NCBI RefSeq assembly: GCF_902806685.2 | Contig: NC_048546.1 | Coordinates: 4,030,001-4,094,000 of the forward strand | Origin: Maniola hyperantus | Taxonomy: Eukaryota; Arthropoda; Insecta; Lepidoptera; Nymphalidae | Direction: 5' to 3' | Length of the DNA stretch: 64,000 bases | Shown: positions 32,061 to 42,036 of the stretch, in pieces | How positions within the stretch are numbered: position 1 is the first letter of the stretch | How the letters are laid out: each line of letters starts with the position of its first letter | Position numbers and translations under genes: made by a program | The notes under the pieces: generated by a model | The model's input: only the letters and a program-made list of their open reading frames with translations | Database searches by the model: none | What the model was told of the DNA's origin: nothing

Positions 32061-32423
32061 ACTGAGGAATTTTGGACAAGAAGACATCTCGAAGGAAGAA
32101 ATGAGTTTAATTAAAAAAAAACTTAAGGGTAGCACTTAAATATTTCAATGTAGTTCTCTCGTGACGGTCTCTATTACGCGCCAGCTGCAGAGCATTAGCA
32201 ATCTAGGGTTAACGTGATACGCTCACAGCCGCAAACCGCTAACGACGCAAGACGTAGCTAACGTGCTCTTTAGAGTAAGTAGCGACTAATTGCTGAATTT
32301 AATTTAAATTTCTCTGCCAAACACGAAAGGTTCCATACCATCGTACCGTTCCATATCGTTGTACGGAGTAAGAGTTTTAATATGCGTGTCAATTTTTTAG
32401 ATTTAACGTGCAGCTTTTATCAA
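32061..32423. other. No recognisable feature
   Basis: Single-copy-looking sequence with no assigned gene. A short AGCCGCAAACCGCTAACGACG stretch near 32230 is GC-richer. Confidence 0.4.
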
Positions 32424-32629
32424 TCTAAATGTATAATAGCAAAAGGTGATGGACTGACTGACAGATCTATCAACGCACAGCTCAAACTAATGGACGGATC
32501 GGGCTGAAATTTGGCATGCAGATAGCTATTATGACGTAGGCATTTTCATTTTTTAATTCAACCCCGAAGGGGGTCAAATAGAGGTTTGTTTGTGTAGTTC
32601 ACGCGGACGAAGTCGTGAGCATAAGCTAG
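32424..32629 (-). repeat. Fam-B copy
   Basis: Begins ATCTAAATGTATAATAGC, runs through CTATCAACGCACAGCTC, and ends CACGCGGACGAAGTCGTGAG then CATAAGCTAG. Confidence 0.85.
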
Positions 32630-32721
32630 TAAAACATAAGAGAATTATACTGACAACAAAATAACATGTGTAAATTGTTACTGTTTACTCGTAAAAATAT
32701 TTTAAAGATTTAAAAAAAGAT

Positions 32722-32726
32722 AAAAA
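32722..32726 (-). terminator. Pol III terminator of tRNA-Val
   Basis: On the minus strand a T5 run lies 4 nt past the discriminator base of the tRNA gene, the standard RNA polymerase III stop. Confidence 0.8.
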
Positions 32727-32730
32727 GTTA

Positions 32731-32803
32731 TGTTTCCGCCCGGGATCGAACCGGGGGCCTTCTGCGTGTTAGGCAGATGTGATAACCGCTACACCACGGA
32801 AAC
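32731..32803 (-). tRNA. tRNA-Val (anticodon AAC)
   Basis: A 73-nt gene without an intron. The acceptor stem GTTTCCG pairs with CGGAAAC, with A as discriminator. The anticodon stem TCTGC/GCAGA closes the loop CTAACAC, whose anticodon AAC (plus-strand 32768-32770) decodes valine codons. The T arm carries GGTTCGATCCC, the B box. The A-box region is TGGTGTAGCGGTTATC. CCA is not encoded, as expected in a eukaryote. All stems are complete, so this reads as a functional gene rather than a SINE head. Confidence 0.96.
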
Positions 32804-32993
32804 GATATTGGTATTGACTAAAATAACGTTCACTTATTTTACGTTCACTTGGTACATAGTAATTTACTATTTATAAACCATATAATATTATTTATTTTAT
32901 TATTCGAAAGTGAACTTAAAAGACCGTGTTATCTTATCATCGCTGTACACTGCCAGTTTATTTTATAAGTCGCCGTTTAATTTGGTAGGTATA

Positions 32994-33146
32994 GTCTGCG
33001 ACAGGTTGAGATGGCAATCTGAGTATGAGGGGAGGGGACGCCCGGCACATCCGCACGTCACCTGCGCTCGCCCACACCGGGTTAGCGCGGAGGCTGTGCG
33101 GGTGTGCGGGGCGTTCTATCCCCGATTGCCATTTCAACATTTCATT
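32994..33146. mobile_element. GC-rich fold-back M2
   Basis: The left end ATAGTCTGCGACAGGTTGAG then ATGGCAATC is mirrored by GATTGCCATTTCAACA near 33120-33137. The GC-rich middle (GGGGACGCCCGGCACATCCG and TGCGGGTGTGCGGGGCG) is also partly self-complementary. The right end is decayed. A lone left end of the same family is at 6797. Confidence 0.65.
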
Positions 33147-33683
33147 TGAATCTAAATTCCAATTTAGTGCCAGGAAATTCGAACGTAACCTAAATACCTA
33201 GTGCAGACAGTGTACCGTTAATCTAAACTACCAGGAAAACATAAGAGACAAATGGTTGTGTCAGAAATGGTCGCAGAGAGCGTCCTACTACAAACATTTT
33301 CACCTTAACATAAAAGGAATAGGAAACTAGATTGCTTCTATGTTCCGAATTGCTGCAGCTTTGAGTTTACAAAACTGTTGTAAATTGTTAAACCTACAAA
33401 CTAGGGATTCGGTAAGCAGCTTATATGGGTATTTACTATTTAACTCGTATTGGAACCTACTTGGAAGTGTATTTTCATGAAGTCCTATCAATTAGCTTAG
33501 CGATTTAGTTTGTGAATGTAGTCAGTATTCCTACTAGTAGCATTCCAAGTGCAATGATTAAATTATTTGGTATTAATTAGCTTTAGATTAAGCAATCGAT
33601 AAAATTAAATTTTGAGGTCAATCTTAATGTAAATGAAAAACCAAGGCGTGGTGGCATATCCAAAAAAGTATAAATAAAAATCT
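33147..33683. other. No recognisable feature
   Basis: AT-rich sequence without supported features. Confidence 0.4.
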
Positions 33684-33953
33684 AACCGAGAGTAACCGAC
33701 ATAACTCAACAGGTTGCGAAAGCTGAAGTGGCAATGGGCATTGCACATAGTTCGAAAAACCGACAGACCCTCAACGGTTTCAAGGTGCCATGCATTGGCA
33801 CTTGGCTCCCACTAGGTGGACCACAGATTACAGAATTAAGGTGGACGGACAACATCGCTACACGAGATCAAGGTATATCCAGCAATGGACGTCTATTAGT
33901 TGGCGATAATGTTGATGAATTATTAATTATGGGTTATCGCCAAGTGCAATAGT
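33684..33953 (+). mobile_element. RTE-type LINE 3' fragment, degraded
   Basis: GACATAACTCAACAGGTTGC then AAGCTGAAGTGGCAATGGGC encodes a KLKWQW-like segment. It ends AGCAATGGACGTCTATTAG then GGCGATAATGTTGATG. It parallels 51010-51303 with many substitutions, so it is an older copy. Confidence 0.75.
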
Positions 33954-33966
33954 AGGTACGTTAGTA

Positions 33967-34183
33967 CCCTTATTATAAATGCGAAATTGTGCTTTTTTGT
34001 TGATTTGTTGGTTTGTCCTTCAATCACGTCGCAACGGTGCATCGGATTGACGTGATTTTTTGCATGGGTATAGATAAAGACATGGAGAGTGACATAGGCT
34101 ACTTTTTATCCCGGAAAATCGAAGAGTTCCCACGGGATTTTAAAAACCTAATTCCACGCGGAGGAAGTTGCGGGCATCAGCAA
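33967..34183 (-). repeat. Fam-A copy
   Basis: CCTTATTATAAATGCGAAATTG at one end; GAGGAAGTTGCGGGCATCAG at the other. Confidence 0.85.
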
Positions 34184-34404
34184 GTTATGAAATAATTTCT
34201 TTCAATAAAGTTTCTTTCAGACAAGCCGGCAAGCGCTTACGAGCACGAAGAAATCAACATTGTAATCTTTTGTTTTTTGTTGAAATTAAAAAAAAAAAAC
34301 TTATAACTTCTATTAACTTAGCTCATAAGAATCAAGTACATTTACCAGACAGTTATTTCCTTTATATTTCATGAACAAAGCTATTACTTTAAATTATAAC
34401 CAAT

Positions 34405-34640
34405 AACCGTTAGTGAAAGGAAGTTCCTAGAGAACTATATCAAAGACTTGACATAGCGCTGGCAAATATGAAAGGTAATTTCGATGAAACTTAGTTTATT
34501 TACTAGACATTAATTTAATTTATATTTATTGTAAACCATTAAGTAAAAGGAATTTCTTAGAAAACTGTAATATAAAAGGCTTGACTTGGTTCTAGAAAAT
34601 GTTAATAATTTATTTATTACATTTTTTATTTAATTTTATA
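34405..34640 (+). repeat. Diverged tandem duplication, about 130-bp unit
   Basis: GTTAGTGAAAGGAAGTTCCT then GAGAACT at 34409 recurs as TTAAGTAAAAGGAATTTCTT then GAAAACT at 34538, each followed by a GACTTGAC / GGCTTGACTTGG segment. Confidence 0.55.
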
Positions 34641-34661
34641 TTTATATAATAAATAATGATC

Positions 34662-34800
34662 TAGCTTATTCCCGCGACTTCTTCCGCGTGGAGCACACAA
34701 ATTTTGAATCCCTATTTCACTCCCTTAGGAGTTGAATTTTCAAAAATCCTTTCTTAGCGGATGTCTACGTCAATAGCTATCTGCATGCCAAATTTCAGCC
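34662..34800 (+). repeat. Fam-B copy, 3'-truncated
   Basis: Starts ATCTAGCTTATTCCCGCGAC and stops at CCAAATTTCAGCC, where another repeat begins. Confidence 0.8.
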
Positions 34801-34802
34801 AG

Positions 34803-34940
34803 CCCGATGGAGGACGCTTGCCTAGAAGATGCCTTTTCACTCTAGACTGGAAGTCATCCATATTAAAATTAAAGGGGAAAACTGTAGATGCCGGAAGGGC
34901 GTTCTGAATTAGACAAGGAAATAAATCCGGCCGCGGAATT
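34803..34940. repeat. LINE-like repeat fragment
   Basis: TGGAGGACGCTTGCCTAGAAG, CTGGAAGTCATCCATATTAA and GATGCCGGAAGGGCGTTC resemble a lepidopteran LINE tail. It abuts the broken Fam-B copy, so it may have inserted into it. Confidence 0.45.
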
Positions 34941-35025
34941 TCGACTACGTAAGGTTGCAGACCTTGTCGATCCTTTGCAATATGATATTGTAAACTAAAC
35001 CAGCTGCTGTGTGCTATTATAACTC

Positions 35026-35213
35026 TAAGTCTGCGGCCCAGCTGGAAGCGGGCGCGTCCTGCGGGGCGGCCAGCGGGCGCGATGCCATACTCTCCGACCC
35101 GTTTCGGTTTGGACGCGTCCGAGATCCTTCCAATTTCTTGTAAATTTTAATAGTTTGTTCTACACGCTGGCCGCCCCCAAGGCGCACCCACTCCCACCTG
35201 GGCCGCAGACTTA
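35026..35213. mobile_element. GC-rich fold-back MITE
   Basis: TAAGTCTGCGGCCCAGCTGG at the left is mirrored by CCACCTGGGCCGCAGACTTA at the right. GGGGCGGCCAGCG and CGCTGGCCGCCCCC form an inner stem. If the ends start at AGTCTGCGG, the flanks are CTA and TTA, one base off a Harbinger-type TTA duplication. Confidence 0.75.
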
Positions 35214-35286
35214 TATGAGGCTATTTAACGGATCTCTAAACATTTTTAAGGCCGGCAATGCATTGACAGTTTGCATGTGCATTGAC

Positions 35287-35332
35287 ATGAACATATTAAA
35301 AAGCCCTCTCTAGGGCTTTTTAATATGTTCAT
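35287..35332. repeat. Perfect 21-bp hairpin
   Basis: Arms 35287-35307 and 35312-35332 are exact complements around a 4-nt CTCT loop, starting ATGAACATATTAAAAAGC. It is too short for a typical pre-miRNA and could be a transposon relic. Confidence 0.9.
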
Positions 35333-36049
35333 TTTTAGCTCTATGCTGATGTAAGAAAACCGAAAATAAATAAATAAAAATATACAGCAAAAATATCTCG
35401 TGTTTTGGTTATACAGGTATACTATGTCGGTAAATAATAAATATTAATCGGTAAAGTTACAACTTGCCGTGTCGTGTTATAAAATAAGAATAAATTCTAA
35501 ATGGCGTCCTTCCGTAACGTGGTTCAAGTTATTATTTCAAGTGTTCTTCACTTTCTTCAGTGAAGCACACTTGAGAAAGTGAGGCACACTTCATAAATTA
35601 TTAAAATGTTAGGCATGAATGACTAGAACACTGTTCCATAATGTAAGAACAACTTTGTACAAGAATTAAATAATATTCTATGAGAAAAACAAGTACTTAA
35701 GTAATATTGAAACTAACTTAAAAAAATTGATTAGGTACAACTTATTTTACTCCAAAGACCACCACCTAGGTTGAATTCTCTGTGTTTTACTCACAAAATT
35801 CATATAATTTGAAATAGATCTTTTATCTTCACGCTTTATATGTACCTACACAACCTGTGTAGTATCAAGATAAAGAATCCATTTTCTCAACCTGAAAACA
35901 AAGTCTAACAACAAAATAAATTCATAAATGCTAGATCCCTAGTCCTAATAATTTGGTGGTAGGTGGTAGACATAACCCCTGCAGCAACAGTCAGATTTTC
36001 CTTTTATATATCACTTCTCTCCCACATATATATCCCTCACCCATGTATA
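35333..36049. other. No recognisable feature
   Basis: AT-rich. Around 35540-35590 short repeats of CACTTTCTTCAGTGAAGC and AGAAAGTGAGGCACACTT form a small inverted structure. Confidence 0.35.
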
Positions 36050-36051
36050 GT

Positions 36052-36205
36052 CTATACTAATATTATAAAGAGGTAAATTTTGTAAGTTTGTTTGTAGAGG
36101 GTAATCTCTGGAACTATCTACTGAATAAATTTTGAAAATTCTATCACCAGTAACATAGATTTTATTAAAAAAAATTGCAATAAGCTGCCTGTGCGAAGCT
36201 GGGGC
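36052..36205 (-). repeat. Dispersed repeat Fam-C, copy 1
   Basis: CTATACTAATATTATAAAGAGG, TTGTAAGTTTGTTTGTAG, TAATCTCTGGAACTA and CTGTGCGAAGCTGGGGCGG recur in the same order at 60232-60418. By analogy with Fam-A the sense strand is probably the minus strand. Confidence 0.7.
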
Positions 36206-36212
36206 GGGTATA

Positions 36213-36425
36213 GTAATATTATAAATACGTAAGTGTGTTTGTTTGTTGGTTTATCAGTTTGTCGCAACTGAGCAACGGATTGATGTGATTTTTTGTCTGG
36301 TTATAGCTAAAGATGTGGAGAGAGACATACCTAGGCTACTTTATCCCGGAATATCAAAGAGTTCCCACGGGATTTTTAAAAACAATTTTTAAATCCACGC
36401 GGACGAAGTCGCGGGCATCAGCTAG
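36213..36425 (-). repeat. Fam-A copy
   Basis: GTAATATTATAAATACGTAAG to GGACGAAGTCGCGGGCATC then AGCTAG. Confidence 0.88.
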
Positions 36426-36765
36426 TAGATATTTAAATAAAGTGAAAGGTCAGCCATGTCTTCCTACGCATTACTCGAGAAAGTGCTTCCAATCAAAATT
36501 TAAGATAGTCCCTCGACATTTACTTAAAATTATCTCAGCAAAGTACTCTCTCAAGCTGCCGCAATTAAAATATTTTGAAATAAAGCATTTCAGGGAATGC
36601 TGAAAGTTTATTGTCCAGACTTAATTTTTTATCCTGCTTCAACCAAGTCACTTAAAAAGTTTTCAAAAACCCTGACTGTGGTTTGCACTGCATTTCTTTC
36701 AGCCCGCACATTTTGATATTTTAACAATTTTATGTGACACTCGCCACATTAAGACGTATCATTTA
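36426..36765. other. No recognisable feature
   Basis: AT-rich spacer between Fam-A and Fam-B copies. Confidence 0.4.
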
Positions 36766-36987
36766 CTAGCTTATGCTCGCGACTTCGTCCGCGTGGACTA
36801 CACAAATTTCAAATCCCTATTTCACTCCCTTAGGGGTTGAATTTTTAAAAATCCTATCGGATGCTTACGTCATAATAGCTATCTGCATGCCAAATTTCAG
36901 CCCGATCCGTCCAGTAGTTTGAGCTGTGCGTTGATAGATCAGTCAGTCAGTCAGTCAGTCAGTCACCTTTTCCTTTTATATATTTAG
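36766..36987 (+). repeat. Fam-B copy, near full length
   Basis: Starts CTAGCTTATGCTCGCGACTT and ends with six AGTC units, then ACCTTTTCCTTTTATATATT. A 9-bp deletion removes part of TTTCTTAGCGGATG. Confidence 0.9.
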
Positions 36988-37067
36988 AAGATTAAAACTA
37001 GTTGAGCCGTTGAGTAGTTACAGCAATCATAGGAACGGACATACCAACAGTCCAACATACATCATAT

Positions 37068-37170
37068 ATCAGGAAATGAATATTTCCTGCCTTTACATAC
37101 CTACAGGCTACTACAGGTCAAAAACATATCTAACACTCCTTTTCCTCCCTTCGCCGCAGTCGGGTAAAAA
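37068..37170 (+). repeat. Short dispersed repeat fragment
   Basis: CAGGAAATGAATATTTCCTGCC is echoed at 37612-37633 as CAGGAAATGAACATTTCCTG. Both have a self-complementary GGAAATGAATATTTCC-like core. Confidence 0.45.
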
Positions 37171-37230
37171 GGATCTCAGTTCGCCGCTATGTATTCACGA
37201 CAGAATGGAGGCTGACTTTATTTTCTTCAA

Positions 37231-37794
37231 AAACCACTGAACCTATTTTAAGATGGTTCTTTGCATTATTGATCTGAATAAGTTCTTTGATAAATACCTA
37301 CGTTCATCCCTGTTCACATTTAGTTTTTAATATTTATTTTACACTTGTTTCGTATCATTTATTTAAGCCTATTATTAGTTTGGTTTATTTTTGTTAATTT
37401 GTATTTACTTTTAGATTCCAACTGCGTGGCAAAGGCTCCCCTCTTCCGCTTCCAATCCTTTTTATTTTGTGCTGTGCGGAACCATAGTCGTGTGCCATAG
37501 TTTCCCCTCAAATCTCTCTACTATTGCACCGTGTAAGCCTATATCTTATTTCCTTTTTAAGTACCTTGGTAGCCAAGTTGTAGTGTTTTTGCTCCATAGT
37601 GTAGCAAGGGCAGGAAATGAACATTTCCTGCCTTTCCAACACGTCCTGCCCAGTTCCCTCTTTTTTGTATTAGAAAATATCATTCGCACAGTATAGAGAA
37701 TACTTGGTAATGATCCAAGATAGCTCTACCCAAGCTAAACCTGAATTAAAAGTGGTAGGTATTTCTGTTGTTACCTATATATCGGATCATAGAG
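37231..37794. other. No supported gene
   Basis: A 75-codon frame (37469-37696) and a 70-codon frame (37704-37916) are present, but neither shows a domain, signal peptide or splice context I would trust. Confidence 0.35.
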
Positions 37795-37905
37795 CGAGCA
37801 TCAGCCCCATTCTCCTAATTGGCTTTTACACTGGTGTATCAAGCACTAAGTCGCTTTGCGGCACAGCTTTGCCGGTACATCTGTACCTAACTAGTATCTA
37901 CTTTA
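37795..37905 (+). repeat. Fam-D fragment
   Basis: GCACTAAGTCGCTTTGCGGC then GCTTTGCCGGTACATCTGTA resembles the repeat pieced together at 17813 and 43025. Confidence 0.4.
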
Positions 37906-38080
37906 CTTGTGCATAGAGCTTATGTAGAGTAGGTAGGTACTAGGTAGTTTCTTTAGATTAAACCTGTCGGAAAACCTCTACGCGTTGAACCTGTGTTCTT
38001 CGCGTAGGGTTTGGGAAGACATTCCAATAATTCGTTAAAAATATTTAAATAATACTACTGCTTTTCTGATTGACGCTTAT

Positions 38081-38296
38081 CTAAATATAAAGAAGGAAAA
38101 GGTGACTGATTGACTGATCTATCGACGCACAGCTCAAACTACAGGACGGATCGGGCTAAAATTTGGTATGCAGATAGCTATTATGACGTAGGCATCCGCT
38201 AACAAAGGATTTTTGAAAATGCAACCCCTAAGGGGGTGAAATAGGGGTTTGAAATTTTTGTAGTCTACGCGGACGAAGTCGCAAGCATAAGCCAGT
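38081..38296 (-). repeat. Fam-B copy, first of a tandem pair
   Basis: Begins ATCTAAATATAAAGAAGG and ends TACGCGGACGAAGTCGCAAG then CATAAGCCAG. The next copy starts immediately. Confidence 0.88.
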
Positions 38297-38522
38297 CTAA
38301 ATATATAAAAGGAAAAGGTAACTGACTGAGCGATCTATCAACGTACAGCTCAAACTACTAGACTAATCAGGTTGAAATTTGGTATGCAGATAGCTATTAT
38401 GACGTAGGCATCCGCTAAGAAAGGATTTTTGAAAATTCATCCCCTAGATAGACTGAGATAGAGTGAAATAGAGGTTTGAAATTTGTGTAGTCCACGCGAA
38501 CGAAGTCACGGGAATAAGCTAC
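38297..38522 (-). repeat. Fam-B copy, second of a tandem pair
   Basis: Begins TCTAAATATATAAAAGG and ends GAACGAAGTCACGGGAATAAG. A short local duplication (ATAGACTGAGATAGAGTGAAA) replaces the CCCCTAAGGGGG segment. Confidence 0.88.
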
Positions 38523-38876
38523 TATTATATATTACTAGCTGATGCCGGTGTCATAAAGTCACAGCCGAAGCCTTTCAAAAGACAAAAAGATCAGGCAGAA
38601 GATGTAGGCAGGTATAGGTAGGTCGCTGTGTAAAAATATTTTCTTAAAAGGAAGCCTTGAGGGTCGCCTTATAACGTGTCTACTGGTAGGTAAAGATAAT
38701 GTTGATAAGAAATATTTTCGTGAATTATAGCGGCTTAAGCCTCACGAATGTCGAATACTTGGCAAAATATTCCGAATTGTCTGCTGCGTAGGTACTGATA
38801 AAATTAATGCGATGGCGGTGGTATACTAATGCAAATATTTATAGACATAGAATATATTTGATCATAATTATATTCC
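38523..38876. other. No recognisable feature
   Basis: Starts with a bare Fam-A start fragment (CTAGCTGATGCCGGTG, 38537-38552). The rest is unassigned. Confidence 0.4.
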
Positions 38877-38877
38877 T

Positions 38878-39091
38878 ACTAGCTTATACTCGCGACTTCG
38901 TCTGCGTGGACTACACAAATTTCAAACCCCTATTTCACCCGCTTAGGGGTTGAATTTTCAAAAATCCTTTCTTAGCGGATACCTACGTCATAATAGCTGC
39001 CAAATTTCAGCCCGATCCGTCCAGTAGTTTGATCTGTGCGTTTATAGATCAGTCAGTCAGTCAGTCACCTTTTCCTTTTATATATTTAGAT
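38878..39091 (+). repeat. Fam-B copy, near full length
   Basis: Starts CTAGCTTATACTCGCGACTT and ends CCTTTTCCTTTTATATATTT. It lacks the GCTATCTGCATG word. Confidence 0.9.
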
Positions 39092-39189
39092 GTCTATAAA
39101 ATATAGGAATATAGTATGATAAAATACCTATATTTACATGTCTGTAAATAATTGATATACCTATTATTAAGTTTTTAATATAGCTACGC

Positions 39190-39383
39190 GGTGTCCTGCG
39201 TGAGCGACGAGTACTACGCGACGCGACGCTGCGAACGCGACGAACGCGATCAACTCAACGGCATACCGTGCTTGCGGCCTTATATGGCAGTCTGCGGCGA
39301 GACGCAGACTGCCATTATACACATTACATCGCGTCGTCGTGTCGCGTCGCGTCGCGTCGTATTCGTCGCTCACATAGGACACC
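39190..39383. mobile_element. GC-rich fold-back MITE, 194 bp
   Basis: The end GGTGTCCTGCGTGAGCGACGA is mirrored by TCGTCGCTCACATAGGACACC, followed inward by CGACGCGAC-type repeats on both arms. A perfect 13-bp stem (39284-39296 with 39303-39315, ATGGCAGTCTGCG) sits at the centre. No target duplication is evident. The 70- and 71-codon frames on opposite strands reflect the palindrome. Confidence 0.8.
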
Positions 39384-39616
39384 AGGTTAATTTGTTAAAT
39401 TAATATTTTAAACATTCCTACAAATTGAGTATGTTTGCTAGGAGCTCAAAAAATTAAACAAGAAGCCCAAACATACTGGTGGAAAGTTACTAATTAAAAC
39501 CTATATCTTTTTTCGATCACTGACAAAAAAATTACTGTCTGGACATAAGGTGCCACATGCACATGCCTACGTTAAATAAATAAATTAATTCCATTTTATT
39601 TTATTTTATTCATACC

Positions 39617-39790
39617 TACTAATATTAGGAATGAGAAAATGTGCGTCTGTCTGCTAACTTTTCATGGCCCAACCGTTTAACATATTTTGACCAAAGCTAA
39701 AGGAACGCTGGTAGCTTGCATACCGAGGATGGACATAGGCTACTTTTTATCCCAAAAAAGCAAAAAGTTCCCACAAAAAGCAAAAATACA
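39617..39790 (-). repeat. Fam-A fragment
   Basis: CTACTAATATTAGGAATGAG, then GCTAACTTTTCATGGCCC and TAGGCTACTTTTTATCCC. The CACGCGGACGAAG end is missing. Confidence 0.65.
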
Positions 39791-39825
39791 TTTATTTCAT
39801 AAAAGCTTTTATGAAATAAATGTAT
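39786..39825. repeat. Perfect 40-bp palindrome
   Basis: The two 20-bp halves are exact reverse complements with no spacer, starting ATACATTTATTTC and centred on AAGCTT (39803-39808). It lies at the broken end of a Fam-A copy. Confidence 0.92.
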
Positions 39826-40200
39826 ATCATATCAAATACAGTATATCTAAATTTTAAGTAGGTACTCTCGTGGACAAATGAAAAAACAGTCGGAAGAAAC
39901 TAATATTTTCAAGTAAGTAGAAATAAATCAAGTAATATTATTAGAAAAAATGCTAAACTGAAATTTCTTACCTAGTGAAATCATGAATTTAATACAGGTG
40001 CTTATTATTAAGACAAGCTGCTTAAAGTCTGTCTCTGGAAACTTGAGGGGTTTAGCTTGAATTACTGGAATGTACAATTACATTAGAAAGGAAAGAACTC
40101 CTTTGTGTAGATACGAGCATGTCTAGTCTTAGTGGGATCTTCACTATTACTGCCAGCGGGTAAATGGCACAAGTAACGAGCGTTGAGCAATTTTCAAAGA
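39826..40200. other. No recognisable feature
   Basis: AT-rich sequence upstream of the candidate promoter. Confidence 0.35.
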
Positions 40201-40205
40201 AATAT

Positions 40206-40345
40206 TTATCTTTTAACCGCTGAAATTAACGATAATCTTTCTATCTGTAATCTGTCGATAAGTTATCAGCAAAGTTGATATCTGTCAAACTATACAATTA
40301 TTTATAAATAACAAGGTTGCTACGGTACTTATCGACGGACCACAG
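40206..40345 (+). promoter_or_regulatory. Candidate promoter with clustered GATA motifs
   Basis: Matches to WGATAR on the minus strand are at 40206-40211, 40241-40246 and 40263-40268, with further GATA cores at 40231, 40257, 40277 and 40329. A TATA-like TTTATAAATA is at 40301-40310. The spacing to the ATG at 40396 would allow a start near 40335-40340. GATA cores are common by chance in AT-rich DNA, so this is only suggestive. Confidence 0.3.
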
Positions 40346-40395
40346 ACAGATTAATTTTTAATTTCGGCGGTTAATCGCTTCTAAATTTCTCAACA

Positions 40396-40416
40396 ATGTC
40401 ACTAGATCGCAGCATG
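40396..40416 (+). CDS. Possible short first coding exon (partial gene)
   Basis: AACAATGTCACTAGATCGC encodes MSLDRSM and is followed at once by GTAAGTAC, a near-consensus splice donor at 40417. A TATA-like box lies about 90 bp upstream. The 7-codon exon would end in phase 0. No matching downstream exon is recognised, so the gene would continue past a long intron. The product is unknown, and the match could be chance. Confidence 0.3.
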
Positions 40417-40679
40417 GTAAGTACGAAAAAATTAAGTATTTATCTATTGTCGTCCAGCGCTTCTCTGCAATTCGTTTGGGTCAGCTGTCTACCTAGAAAG
40501 GGCCTGGCCATACTGTCTTTTCTAGTGTGATGTCACCGTTCCAGCACCTTATGTGCTTAATATCTAACGGTTCTTCAAATTATGTCTTGTCTATTGCTAC
40601 TACACCTTCGCAAATCGTTGAGCTGTGTTAATCTACTTTAGTAGGTACTTCTATGGTGATCATTTTTGATTTAACCACG

Positions 40680-40870
40680 TAGAATAACTCTGAGCATAGG
40701 CCTCTCATCGCCCACTGAGTGACTCTGAGCTTTCTTATCGGGTCCATAGTTAGCGACCAAGTCTCAGAACCGTATGTCATCACTATAATACGTACTTTTA
40801 AAATGGCTTTGTCGTTCAGGCACGGGGGAATTTTGGACGGGAAGTCATCGTGAAGCAGAGGGATGCACCA
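40680..40870 (-). mobile_element. RTE-type LINE internal fragment
   Basis: GAGTGACTCTGAGCTTTCTT, CCATAGTTAGCGACCAAGTC and GAATTTTGGACGGGAAG match 31955-32085 of the RTE fragment in the same orientation. The tail part is missing. Confidence 0.65.
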
Positions 40871-42036
40871 TAAAAGTTGACAAGCGAGAAGAGCAACGAG
40901 GCATGAAGTAGGTTAGGGTGCTTGCTTTTTTCTTTCTGAAAAACACGTTGCGGCCACTGAGTATACGAAAATATAGCTAAATAAAAGCATATTCTCATGA
41001 TAAATAGAATATTAAATGTTCGCAACTCGCTGCCACTTGTGTCTTGCGTGTAGGTTTCGCTCTTTCTAAAGCAATATTCACCCATATTGTATACAAAGAG
41101 CCTCCAACGTGACTTGTTTGCTTTAATTAAACTCCCTTCTATACGAAAGATGCGATTGGAATTCTAATTACCTGAAACCCTGGAATGTAAATACGATTTT
41201 TTACATACCAAACTGTATTTAATCAATAAAACATACAGGCATCTATATAAACTACTGACGATCACATGCAGTTTCGTTCCCGTAGGAATTTTCTAAATGT
41301 AGGGCTTTTTTCCTTGTCTACATTATAAAAGGAATCTCCGTGCAAAATTTCAGCTTTCTAGGTTCTAGGGTTTGGACTGCAATTTGATAAGTTGGATTGG
41401 GCAGTGAGTCACTATTTTGGACTGGTCTTTTTATGTTATTATTTCGATTATTATGTAAGTATGCGTAATTATTAATTTAATCGCACTATATAATTTTTAT
41501 GGTCATAGTCCTGAAGAAGGTTTTTGAAAGCTGTTCTATTCAGTGACTTTAAATTGAGCGTCTGTTAGGAGTAATAAAATAACTACACATAATAATTTTG
41601 TAAAATGTTTGTAGAATTCTCGAAATATGAATTAACTTACAGTTACAGCCCCCAAGTGCATTAAATAATAAAGTGAAGTGCACTAGAATCATATGTGACG
41701 AAAACTTTATTATTTTACGCATGAGCCATCTTGGTATGTAAGTCATTATTTTATGCTGTTCTTCTCATTTTTAACCTTTAGTTCAATTCTTAGCACTCAG
41801 GGTTGATTTGGAAATTCGTCACCATCATCATCTTAACCCGAAAGCGGTGGCCCTACTCGCTATCTATTCGTCTGAAATCTGGAGCCATATTGCGCTATGC
41901 ACGCCCTACATTATTGTCAAAAATAACAAACAACTAATTAGTCTAGAAATAAAAGCAGGGCATTAGACTTTGTCCACCGATATTTTATCCAAGCCAACAT
42001 AGTTGGCAATCTGTAAAAGTGTTCAAGTATCAGCTC
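40871..42036. other. No recognisable gene (1.2 kb)
   Basis: An 89-codon minus-strand frame (40816-41085) starts in LINE sequence and has no domain. The stretch at 41818-41850, CACCATCATCATCTTAACCC, is a short (CAT)n tract. Confidence 0.35.
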
